A DNA stretch of 42,869 nt from Clostridia bacterium (GTDB taxonomy: Bacteria > Bacillota > Clostridia > Caldicoprobacterales > Caldicoprobacteraceae): assembly GCA_017577715.1 (NCBI GenBank), contig PKRC01000018.1:1-42869 (forward strand), in the 5' to 3' direction. Both the position numbers and the translations under genes were made by a program. Shown here piece by piece: positions 26,829 to 34,312 of the stretch (within the stretch, counting starts at the first letter, position 1; every line of letters starts with the position of its first letter). The notes beneath the pieces were generated by a model, which was not told the DNA's origin, made no database searches, and saw nothing but the letters and a program-made list of their open reading frames with translations.

Positions 26829-28181
26829 ATGTCGGTACTATCGTCATGTAAGGATATGATTGGCTCTTCATTCCTCTGCCAATGCGGCTTGACGCATACG
26901 ATACCTTTAAGGCACGTGATAATAAAGCAAAAAGCCGAAGAAGACGTCCCTCTAATCGTGGCCGAATTAAGAATGGGAAAGCGTGGCTTGATGATATGCG
27001 ATGATAATACCTGGGAATTGGCGGGTAATCGTATATTTGAGATGCTCTCAGACAAAGGATATGATATAGGGGTGTGCATGCTCGAGCAAAAGCCCATAGT
27101 AATCCCCAACGAAAACGCCATCACGCAAATATTGCTGAAGTTTGACCCTTCAACGGACTTTCTGATAGTGGTGGGTTCGGGCACTATCAATGACTTAACG
27201 CGCTTTATAAGCCATAGAACAGGCAAGCCCTATATTATATTTGCAACCGCCCCTTCCATGGATGGATACGCATCCACCGTCTCCCCCCTGCTCATAAACG
27301 GATTTAAGCGTACATACCCCGCCGTTCACCCACTTGCAATAATAGCCGATACCGATATGCTGTGTTCAGCTCCCGATGATATGATACTGGCCGGTTTTGG
27401 CGATATACTGGGCAAGGTCACCTCACTGGCCGATTGGCAGATGAGCGTTATCGTAATGCATGAAAGGCTGTGCCCTGTAGCTAAAAACATGGTCCAAAGA
27501 GCTCTGGAAGAAGTCCTCTCAAAGGCATCGCAAATAGCCCAGAGAAAGCCCGAAGGCATACAGGCCCTCATGGAAGCCCTTATACTATCGGGCATTGCCA
27601 TGATGTTGACGGGCAATTCCCGGCCAGCTTCCGGTAGCGAACACCACATATCCCACTATATCGAGATGAAATATTTCATGCAAGGGCGTCAGCCTCTCTT
27701 GCATGGCACGAAGGTGGGCCTGGCCGTCCTTTATACCGTAGCCTTATACAACGAGCTGGTATTTCTGGACCCCAAAAACATAGACATACCGCACCTTGTG
27801 ATTACCAGAACTTCTTACCAGGAATGGTGCCAAAGGGTAAATAAAGTATTCGGTCCCATTGCCCATGAGGTAATAGGCTCAAATGACAGTAAAAACTGGA
27901 ATCCCGCTATTTATGAACGCAGGTTGTATGACATCAAGGAAAAATGGGAAACTCACCTTAAACCGCTCATCTCGTCGGTACCTTCGCTCAATACGGTAAA
28001 AGAATGGCTGCATACGGCTGGCGCCAACTTTACCCTCCGGGCTCTGGGCATAGAAGAGAGCCTGGTGGAAGAAGCTCTGCTTTACGCCAAAGAAATCCGC
28101 CCCTACTACACCATTCTCCGGCTGGCCGATGACCTGGGCATTTTGGAGGAGAAAATAAAAGAGATAATGAATCTTGTATGA
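26829..28181 (+). CDS. araM: sn-Glycerol-1-phosphate dehydrogenase, AraM/EgsA family
   Basis: Predicted to reduce dihydroxyacetone phosphate to sn-glycerol-1-phosphate with NAD(P)H. The 450-residue protein has the dinucleotide loop VVGSGTINDLTRF (GSGT at 116-119), the PSMDGYAS block near 142-149, and the metal-ligand positions D192 (FGDILGK), the HH pair at 272-273 (GSEHHISHY) and H292 (LLHGTKVG). This is the iron-alcohol-dehydrogenase-like fold. In Bacillus the product feeds PcrB-dependent archaeal-type glyceryl ether lipids; no pcrB partner is in this window. It is the only clear plus-strand gene and has its own promoter. Confidence 0.93.
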   Translation: MSVLSSCKDMIGSSFLCQCGLTHTIPLRHVIIKQKAEEDVPLIVAELRMGKRGLMICDDNTWELAGNRIFEMLSDKGYDIGVCMLEQKPIVIPNENAITQILLKFDPSTDFLIVVGSGTINDLTRFISHRTGKPYIIFATAPSMDGYASTVSPLLINGFKRTYPAVHPLAIIADTDMLCSAPDDMILAGFGDILGKVTSLADWQMSVIVMHERLCPVAKNMVQRALEEVLSKASQIAQRKPEGIQALMEALILSGIAMMLTGNSRPASGSEHHISHYIEMKYFMQGRQPLLHGTKVGLAVLYTVALYNELVFLDPKNIDIPHLVITRTSYQEWCQRVNKVFGPIAHEVIGSNDSKNWNPAIYERRLYDIKEKWETHLKPLISSVPSLNTVKEWLHTAGANFTLRALGIEESLVEEALLYAKEIRPYYTILRLADDLGILEEKIKEIMNLV

Positions 28182-28200
28182 AAAATTATAAAAATCAAAA

Positions 28201-28230
28201 GAGCACCCACCATAAGCCGTGGGTGCTCTC
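28201..28230. terminator. Convergent terminator between araM and the aldo/keto reductase
   Basis: GAGCACCCAC (28201-28210) pairs with GTGGGTGCTC (28219-28228) around an 8-base loop. It has A-rich flanks on the left and T/C-rich on the right. It can end transcription of araM (plus) and of the reductase (minus, where T tracts follow). Confidence 0.82.
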
Positions 28231-28233
28231 CCA

Positions 28234-29190
28234 TTAATCGACACCATCGGAACCAAATATATTTTTATAAGCTGCTTCAATCCGTTTCAAGTGTTCCTCG
28301 GACAATTCCCATTCACCGGCTCCCGCATTTTGCTCGGCCTGCTCAGGAGTTTTGGCACCTACTAGCGCCGAGGTCACTCCTTCCTGCTGATTTACCCAGT
28401 TGATAGCCACATGTGCTACGGGCTTGCCCACCTCGTAGGCAATTTCCCTCAGCGCCTCTACCAACTGCATGGCCTTACTCCATAAAGGCTCGTGGAAAAA
28501 TGGATAAAACCTATCCCTGTGGTCTCCTTTCTCCAATTTGGGCCTTTCCTTAAATTTTCCTGTCAATATGCCTCCACCCAGTGAACCGTATGTAAGGACG
28601 CCTATCCCTTTCTCCCTGCAGAAGGGCAATACATCCTTCTCTATGCTTCTCTCAAGCAATGAATACTGCGGCTGTAGGCTGACAATATCGGTCATGGAAA
28701 TAATTTGCTCCATGAGTTTCGTATCAAAATTGGAAACCCCTAAGTACCTGAACTTGCCAGCCTGCCTCAGTTTAACCAGCTCATTTACCGAATCTTCCAG
28801 AGGCGTATTTTTATCGGGCCAGTGGATCTGATACAGATCTATCACATCAACCCCCAAGCGCCGCAGCGATTCATCAATCTCCTTCCTTATGGTTTCGGGC
28901 TTTAGGGTGCGTATAAACCGCGGCCCATCACGGAGAACACCGCACTTGGTGGCAATTATCACCTTGTCGCGCCTTCCCTTTATGGCTTCCCCTACAATGC
29001 GTTCAGCATGGCCATTGCCGTACGCCGGTGCGGTATCAATGAGGTTTATACCGCAGTCTATCGCCCGTTGAATGGTCTTGATAGAGAGTGCATCGTCCAC
29101 ACTGCCCCAGAAATCACCTCCAATGGCCCATGTTCCCAAGCCTACCACCGAAACAACAAGGTCACTGTTGCCAAGCCTTTTATACCGCAT
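28234..29190 (-). CDS. Aldo/keto reductase
   Basis: A 318-residue NADPH-dependent oxidoreductase with a TIM barrel. The catalytic tetrad is visible: D52 and Y57 (IDTAPAYGNG), K82 (IIATKCG) and H123 (YQIHWPD). The C-terminal NADP-binding block NWVNQQEGVTSALVGAKTPEQ is present. The closest general type is the YdhF/IolS-like reductases; the substrate cannot be told. Its own AGGAGG lies before ATG 29190. It stands as a single gene between araM and the CRISPR block. Confidence 0.92.
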   Translation of the reverse strand: MRYKRLGNSDLVVSVVGLGTWAIGGDFWGSVDDALSIKTIQRAIDCGINLIDTAPAYGNGHAERIVGEAIKGRRDKVIIATKCGVLRDGPRFIRTLKPETIRKEIDESLRRLGVDVIDLYQIHWPDKNTPLEDSVNELVKLRQAGKFRYLGVSNFDTKLMEQIISMTDIVSLQPQYSLLERSIEKDVLPFCREKGIGVLTYGSLGGGILTGKFKERPKLEKGDHRDRFYPFFHEPLWSKAMQLVEALREIAYEVGKPVAHVAINWVNQQEGVTSALVGAKTPEQAEQNAGAGEWELSEEHLKRIEAAYKNIFGSDGVD

Positions 29191-29245
29191 CTTTTTGCCT
29201 CCTTTTTGTTTACTTTTGTTTACTAAAAATAATGATATTTAAATT

Positions 29246-29755
29246 TTAAAACTTTTCTTTCAACTTTTTCAATTGTTCTTGCAGCTGGGTATTGAAGATG
29301 CCGCCATTTACCTTCCGGCCTCTACCATGCTGAGCATCAGGGCATTCATTTCTGTTTTTACTATTGCTCCGCATCTCATATTCTCGAGCTTTCACCAAAC
29401 GCCTTACCCACCCAAAAACGTAATATAGCTCCTCTAAATTTAATTCTCTAAATTCTTCATTACCTATCTCATATTTCAGCGGGGACTTTTTAGATATTTT
29501 CAAGAAACCGTCTATAAAGCCATTGTAGGCTTTTTTAAGGCTTTTTCCACCTCCTATTACCTCCAAATTCGAATCCCGAACATCGTACAGCATTTTATAA
29601 AAGCTCTGAAGCTTTTGGTCCTCCGGCTCCTTCTTTTCACGCACAATATTTATCATGTCCAATATAAAACTTACAAAACCGGTGCTGCCCGACTTTACTA
29701 TATAATCAGCTGCATGCTCTGCGCAAATCAATAATTCTTCTTTGCTCTTGGGCAT
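29246..29755 (-). CDS. Unassigned helical protein at the end of the type III CRISPR operon
   Basis: 169 residues from ATG 29755, with GAGAGGTG upstream; GTG 29764 is an alternative. I do not recognise it. It is charged and apparently all-helical, with a conserved-looking segment LEELYYVFGWVRRLVKAREY near residues 107-126 and a basic, low-complexity tail. The shape (helical, about 170 residues, aromatic/basic helix) is compatible with a Cas11-like small subunit or a Csx19-like accessory, but neither is shown. It follows the last RAMP gene by about 100 bases on the same strand, so it is probably part of the interference module. Confidence 0.65.
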   Translation of the reverse strand: MPKSKEELLICAEHAADYIVKSGSTGFVSFILDMINIVREKKEPEDQKLQSFYKMLYDVRDSNLEVIGGGKSLKKAYNGFIDGFLKISKKSPLKYEIGNEEFRELNLEELYYVFGWVRRLVKAREYEMRSNSKNRNECPDAQHGRGRKVNGGIFNTQLQEQLKKLKEKF

Positions 29756-29854
29756 GATGATCACCTCTCACATAGCAATAAAAGCTCATCACAAAAAGCA
29801 TTTCTTCAAACAAACCATATATGGGAAAGGCAATGCGAATTAATTAAGTCATAA

Positions 29855-30679
29855 CTATCCATCATATGACTTCAATGCGTTGTTGTAGTTTAATATTCTT
29901 ATAAGAGCATCTATATTCCCCTTCACTTCATGGGAACACTCGTTGATATATTGCCGTGCTTTGTCAGCCCACTCGGGGTGTGAGCTTATAGCAATGCTGC
30001 CGTAAAAAAAGGCTTTCCCGTATCCAATTTTAGGATGGATATCACCACTTAATCCCAGTGCAAAGCACAAAAGTGCCAGTTGTTTATGGGTCAATCCACT
30101 GTATAGTACCTCTCCCTCAAATTCGGCTCCTGTGGTCACAAATTCGCATAAAATAGGGCCAGTGGGTTGAATCCCATCTACCCCATGCTTGTAAAACTTA
30201 TAACCTTTGTACTTGCCGTTTTCTATATAATAGCCGCTTTCCGGGTTTGGCTTAAAACTCCTTGGTATACCCCTGACATAAGTCCCATAATTCACGGCGA
30301 CAAGATCGCTAAATCGCACCTTGCTCCTGTGTCCCATGCTTCCAAACATATCGCATATTATACACCTATGCTTTTCATCATGCTGCTTATCTGCAGGCAC
30401 CTTTTTATCTTTCTGCGATGTTCTCAAACAGCTGTGAGATACGCTTTCTGCGATGGTTCTGACACACCCCTTAAAGCTTGTTCCTGGGATAATGGGTGTC
30501 CTATTTACTTTTATAAACTCCCTGTAAATTTTACCGTTCTCTTGTACCTTTAAGTGCCCAGAAAATATATGGACGGGAGTCAAAACCTTCACTTTAATCG
30601 GAATGCGACCCTCTAAAGTCCCATTTTCATCATAAATTTTACATTTCAAGAAAGGGACAAAATCATAGGGCTTTGTCAT
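29855..30679 (-). CDS. cas7: Cas7-like RAMP subunit (Csm3 group), no catalytic Asp
   Basis: A backbone subunit of the type III effector. ATG 30679 gives 274 residues; the longer frame to 30727 overlaps the upstream gene heavily. RAMP features: the glycine-rich loop IIPGTSFKGCVRTIAES, the CIICDMFGSMGHRSKVRF segment, which supplies the Cys pair and FG turn common to these Cas7 proteins, and a C-terminal glycine-rich region. At the position where Csm3 has its RNA-cleaving Asp, between the N-terminal HIFSG and IIPG motifs, I see no Asp in KVQENGKIYREFIKVNR. It overlaps the preceding RAMP gene by about 17 bases. Confidence 0.82.
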   Translation of the reverse strand: MTKPYDFVPFLKCKIYDENGTLEGRIPIKVKVLTPVHIFSGHLKVQENGKIYREFIKVNRTPIIPGTSFKGCVRTIAESVSHSCLRTSQKDKKVPADKQHDEKHRCIICDMFGSMGHRSKVRFSDLVAVNYGTYVRGIPRSFKPNPESGYYIENGKYKGYKFYKHGVDGIQPTGPILCEFVTTGAEFEGEVLYSGLTHKQLALLCFALGLSGDIHPKIGYGKAFFYGSIAISSHPEWADKARQYINECSHEVKGNIDALIRILNYNNALKSYDG

Positions 30680-31493
30680 ATTCCAGATCACATCCCTGCA
30701 ATAAATTTTGATCATTAATGGATACATCCTTCAGCAAAGCCGATATCGTTTCACGGCCGCTTATGCTCTTTTCTTTGAAAAATCCTTTATCTATATATCC
30801 CTCCATTTCCTCATGCTTTCCGAAATAGCGCACCATCATGTTCACATTTTGAACCCTCATCTGCCCAAATCCTTTTGAGGTAAGGCCCCCAAAAACCACA
30901 AAGCCTTGGTCAATCCTGTCGAATATCTCAAATAGCAGTTTAATATGCCATCTGAAGAAGTTTTTGAGGTATATATTGCATTTAAACAGGGCATTCTCTA
31001 TATATTCAAATTCGTAAACCGGTCCTTTCATAGCTGCCCCCGTTATGCGGTCTATTGCCACTGATACGCGTGAACCTATTTTATACTTCCCTATCGGATA
31101 AGCATCGTCAAAATATACACGGCTTTTTAGAATAGTAGAGCCAAACAGCTTACAGGTTGGACAGCTTTCCTTATACCGTTCCTTGCCCAAAGAAAATTCC
31201 TTTCCTTGTTGCCGATCCATTTGGCGCTCTTTAGCCTTAATCCTATTAGCGCACGGATTTCTAAATATATCGCAGCTTCCCGGCAACAACTGCTCGGCGC
31301 AGCTCCTGAAAACGCCCTTTAAGGACGAACCCGGCACGACAGGCACCGGTTCTCCATCCCGATACATGGTAATAAAGGTATTATCTGCTGCAGTAGGGTT
31401 CAGCTGATCCTCCCGTCCCGAGCGGATAAATAAAGGGCTTACCGTCTTAAGCTCAAAAGATATGACCGCCTCATTATACAACTTTCTAAACAT
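30663..31493 (-). CDS. csx7: Cas7-like RAMP, SSO1426/Csx7-type, with candidate catalytic Asp
   Basis: 276 residues. The N-terminus MFRKLYNEAVISFELKTV and FIRSG match the SSO1426-like (TIGR02581/Csx7) RAMP pattern. The loop is VVPGSSLKGVFRSCAEQL, and a Cys-rich stretch follows (CDIFRNPCAN, then SCPTCKLFGS). D37 (AADNTF) sits in the slot that holds the target-RNA-cleaving Asp in Csm3, so this subunit may be active. A further glycine-rich region (VVFGGLTSKGFGQM) closes the fold. It overlaps the previous RAMP stop by 8 bases and the next RAMP start by about 17. Confidence 0.85.
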   Translation of the reverse strand: MFRKLYNEAVISFELKTVSPLFIRSGREDQLNPTAADNTFITMYRDGEPVPVVPGSSLKGVFRSCAEQLLPGSCDIFRNPCANRIKAKERQMDRQQGKEFSLGKERYKESCPTCKLFGSTILKSRVYFDDAYPIGKYKIGSRVSVAIDRITGAAMKGPVYEFEYIENALFKCNIYLKNFFRWHIKLLFEIFDRIDQGFVVFGGLTSKGFGQMRVQNVNMMVRYFGKHEEMEGYIDKGFFKEKSISGRETISALLKDVSINDQNLLQGCDLEYDKAL

Positions 31494-32265
31494 ATTGCCA
31501 CCTCATTTCTTCCTTCAAGCCTTCCATGAGATAGCTTCTAAAATTTGTCGGCTCTATTTTATATGCTCTGGTATCTATAAGCCTGATGCAACCCAGGCCT
31601 ACCGAGGTTTTACCCCCAACCCTCAGCTGCCCGCTTTCAAGCACCTTTACCATGAGCTTTAACAGCTCTTCATGTTCCGGCTCCAGATTATCCACTGACA
31701 TACAAAACTCGAATTGAGCACCGGCATCCACCTGCTCAAAGTCGTATTTCTTTCCATCGGCAGCAGTTCCCGTATCCCTATCTATCCCCACTCCATCCCG
31801 TATGCTAAGATGAGCATCGCCTTTAAGCATACAATCATCCACCTTCAGCTTGGAAGCAAAATAGGGATTGCCAAATATTCTGCAAACATCGCACAAATTC
31901 CTGTATATTTCTTCGGCTACTATGAGGTCCAAATCCCGGTCGCGCTTCTCTTCCTGGTAAATCCTTTTTATCTTTTCCACCTCATCTTCGTCGCCCAAAC
32001 ACGGATCATTGACTATCAGGCAAGCTTTAAACCTCTGGTCTACCCCGCTCAAAAGCAGTGTTTCAAGGTAGCTCCTCAGAGCCCCTTTGATTGAACTGCC
32101 CGGTATATACGGTTTGCCGTTCACATCCTTGATTACCGAATTGTCGGTCTGTATGGGATCTAAACTCTCCTCACCCGCCCCTATGTGGATAGGCGTCTCG
32201 GCTACCAATGTACCCTTTATGATATACTTGTTATAAAAACGATCGAGGAGCATCACCGGCTTCAT
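31486..32265 (-). CDS. cas7: Cas7-like RAMP (Csm3 type) with candidate catalytic Asp
   Basis: 259 residues. Features run in Csm3 order: PIHIGAGEESLD, then D41 in IQTDNSVIKD aligned with the Csm3 cleavage Asp, the loop YIPGSSIKGALRSYLE, CDVCRIFGNPYFASKLKVDD, IDRDTGTAADGKKYDFE, and the C-terminal RVGGKTSVGLGCIRL. It should bind crRNA and cut target RNA at 6-nt spacing in the assembled complex. The Shine-Dalgarno is close to ATG 32265; GTG or ATG a few codons later are alternatives. Confidence 0.88.
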   Translation of the reverse strand: MKPVMLLDRFYNKYIIKGTLVAETPIHIGAGEESLDPIQTDNSVIKDVNGKPYIPGSSIKGALRSYLETLLLSGVDQRFKACLIVNDPCLGDEDEVEKIKRIYQEEKRDRDLDLIVAEEIYRNLCDVCRIFGNPYFASKLKVDDCMLKGDAHLSIRDGVGIDRDTGTAADGKKYDFEQVDAGAQFEFCMSVDNLEPEHEELLKLMVKVLESGQLRVGGKTSVGLGCIRLIDTRAYKIEPTNFRSYLMEGLKEEMRWQYV

Positions 32266-32270
32266 CCCCC

Positions 32271-32606
32271 TTATTTCTTCAATGCTTTAAGTTTCCAATA
32301 AAGATAGCCAAAAAATCTGCTGATCTCTTCCAAAGCCTTTTTATCATCCCTGCCGCATTTTTCGTATATTTCATCAAGGTATTCTATTATTACATCAGCC
32401 AGCGCTTTATCATTGGAAAAAATTTTCTCCCAGCCATTTCCCTTGCCCCTTTTATATTCCATGAATAGCCTAAACTCCTTATAGCAACTGGCGTCTACTG
32501 CCATAGTAGCTAATTTCCTTACATTGCTGCTTCCTATTCTACCTCTTTGCCAAAAATTTGTATTCTTCCCCAGCTCTTCTACAAAATCAAGCAACATTTC
32601 GGTCAT
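32271..32606 (-). CDS. cas11: Type III small subunit, Cas11-like (Csm2/Cmr5 group)
   Basis: 111 residues, predicted all-helical, rich in charged and aromatic residues (KEFRLFMEYKRGKGNGW, EISRFFGYLYWKLKALKK). Its size, composition and place among the RAMP genes fit the small subunit that lines the target strand. No catalytic role is expected. It starts one base after the Csx10-like gene stop and ends 5 bases before the next RAMP. Assignment to a named subfamily needs structural comparison. Confidence 0.75.
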   Translation of the reverse strand: MTEMLLDFVEELGKNTNFWQRGRIGSSNVRKLATMAVDASCYKEFRLFMEYKRGKGNGWEKIFSNDKALADVIIEYLDEIYEKCGRDDKKALEEISRFFGYLYWKLKALKK

Positions 32607-33770
32607 TTAAAATCCACCCCCAGTGTGATACTCAAACTTTCCAAATCCGTCTTGAGTATCTTCTCCAAACCCCTCTATGGATTTAAAATATTCAACCACC
32701 CTATCAAACCCCAGACTTGTTTTAAACACTATTACGCTCCCCTTTTCCACCATATGAACCGCACTTTCACGCTTGTCCTCTCCTACCTTCGACGTATCAT
32801 ACCCTCTAAAATTGAAAACCTCCGCATATACTTTCTCTACCTGTATATCCAAATCTATACCCAGAGCCTTAAGCCATGCCTCTTTGTATTGTGCAGTGGT
32901 CATATACCCATCTAAATCGATATGCCCAAAATTCAATTTGGCATCCGACGTAAATTTGATGGCAAAATATCTTGTGGTTTCCTCCTTTATCTTATTGTGT
33001 GTTTTGTATTTGGCATTGAAATCCTCGAGCAACGCGATAACCCTACCTACGTCACAGATATCCGTCCTTTCATCCTCCGTGATTACGCTGCATCTACCAA
33101 AACCTACCGACGTATATTTCCCGATTCTAAGTTCATCAATAGCTTTCAGATCCTGCGGGGCTACTCCCCACATATGACCTTCAAATACGTTTTCCTCGTA
33201 TCTCCCATTTTGATCCTTCGATGTAGCCGAAACAGCCAGCAAAGAATAAAGCGAGCCATCCTTTGCAGTGCCGGTATATCTGTTTATCGCCGTTCTGGTC
33301 ACAAAGCTTTTAACCACGCTGTATTTTATGCCGTCCTTCAGCAGCCCTGAGACAAATTCTACCCTTCCTCTACCTCCCTCACACCTGGTACATCTGGACT
33401 CCTGCGTAAGGCAATCCACAAAGCCGTGCTGCGGATTTGCTTTACACACCATCCAAGTGGATGGAATGACTACCGCATCTTTGGGATAAAAAAACGAGAT
33501 TCTTATGTCGCTAAATTTCTGGCACAGCATTTTCAGCCTACAATCGCTGCACTTTGGGTTATCCTTAAAATACACCCAGTTTGTCCTGTACGTCCCATTT
33601 ACCATTACCACTTCATCAGGGTCATAATAAGGGCAGTTGTTCAGTATGTATCTGGCAAGAGCAGCCCTTACTACATTGCCCGGTATGTAATCCAGGCTCT
33701 CAATATAATTTGAGACTCGCTTTATCCCACCTACCACAAAGGGGGAAATAAACTTGAGCCTTACCTTCAT
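32607..33770 (-). CDS. csx10: Csx10-like RAMP protein (Cas5-type subunit of type III-D)
   Basis: 387 residues from ATG 33770; the frame also opens at TTG 33773, but GGAGGAGGTG is placed for the ATG. The N-terminus MKVRLKFISPFVVGG and the glycine-rich YIPGNVVRAALARYIL fit Csx10. A Cys-rich insertion follows: C74, C77, C83, C120, C127 and C130, which could bind zinc. The C-terminal half has IDELRIGKYTSVGFGRCSVI, a second RAMP glycine-rich loop. As the Cas5-like subunit it should grip the 5' handle of the crRNA and contact Cas10. ATG and the upstream stop share a base (TGATG). Confidence 0.82.
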   Translation of the reverse strand: MKVRLKFISPFVVGGIKRVSNYIESLDYIPGNVVRAALARYILNNCPYYDPDEVVMVNGTYRTNWVYFKDNPKCSDCRLKMLCQKFSDIRISFFYPKDAVVIPSTWMVCKANPQHGFVDCLTQESRCTRCEGGRGRVEFVSGLLKDGIKYSVVKSFVTRTAINRYTGTAKDGSLYSLLAVSATSKDQNGRYEENVFEGHMWGVAPQDLKAIDELRIGKYTSVGFGRCSVITEDERTDICDVGRVIALLEDFNAKYKTHNKIKEETTRYFAIKFTSDAKLNFGHIDLDGYMTTAQYKEAWLKALGIDLDIQVEKVYAEVFNFRGYDTSKVGEDKRESAVHMVEKGSVIVFKTSLGFDRVVEYFKSIEGFGEDTQDGFGKFEYHTGGGF

Positions 33771-34312
33771 CAAGTCACCTCCTCCAGATAAACCTTGACC
33801 CTTCCGTAACCCCTACTCCCACCGTTGCCCACGCTGTCTATCATCTTAATGGCCAATTCCAAATCCTGTTTGTATTTCAAAGTCTCCTCGTCAAAATAAA
33901 CCTTTATGGTGCCGATAAAAACGGCCGGTTTCACCACTTCCGTAATAAATAGCGCTTCATGCTTAGCAGTTCTTTTATACCTATCGATAGCACTGGATAT
34001 CCTTATAAAAACGGGCTCTCGATTTTCGCTGCTTTCCTCCATTATCAGATCGTCTATGTATATCCGCGATGGGTTATACCCCTGGCCACCGAAGATGCTG
34101 CACAACGGGCATTCACATGGGCCTTCCTTATGATCAGGTAAGACCAGCTTGTAAAAGTTGCTACGCACTTTACCTTTTATAGTGCTGCCGGGAATGTAAG
34201 GCTTTCCCTTCAAACGTACTGTCCTTTTGTGTATATAGCCATCGGCCTCTCCCGACGCTATATTGAATGGCGTTTTAACCTCTATCCTCACGCTATATTC
34301 TTTAAGTTGCAT
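33770..34312 (-). CDS. cas7: Small Cas7-like RAMP subunit lacking the catalytic Asp
   Basis: 180 residues from ATG 34312, with GGAGGGGG eight bases before it; the frame opens earlier at TTG 34330. RAMP loop YIPGSTIKGKVRSNFYKLV, Cys segment GPCECPLCSIFGGQGYNPSR, IDRYKRTAKHEALF, and C-terminal NGGSRGYGRVKVYL are in Csm3 order. The stretch that would hold the cleavage Asp reads GYIHKRTVRLKG, so this subunit looks structural only. It overlaps the end of cas10 by 11 bases, so the two are coupled. Confidence 0.84.
   Translation of the reverse strand: MQLKEYSVRIEVKTPFNIASGEADGYIHKRTVRLKGKPYIPGSTIKGKVRSNFYKLVLPDHKEGPCECPLCSIFGGQGYNPSRIYIDDLIMEESSENREPVFIRISSAIDRYKRTAKHEALFITEVVKPAVFIGTIKVYFDEETLKYKQDLELAIKMIDSVGNGGSRGYGRVKVYLEEVT

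Noticed and set aside
29191..29245. Operon link between the aldo/keto reductase and the CRISPR block
   Set aside because: The spacing would permit readthrough, but the reductase has its own ribosome site and no functional link to CRISPR.
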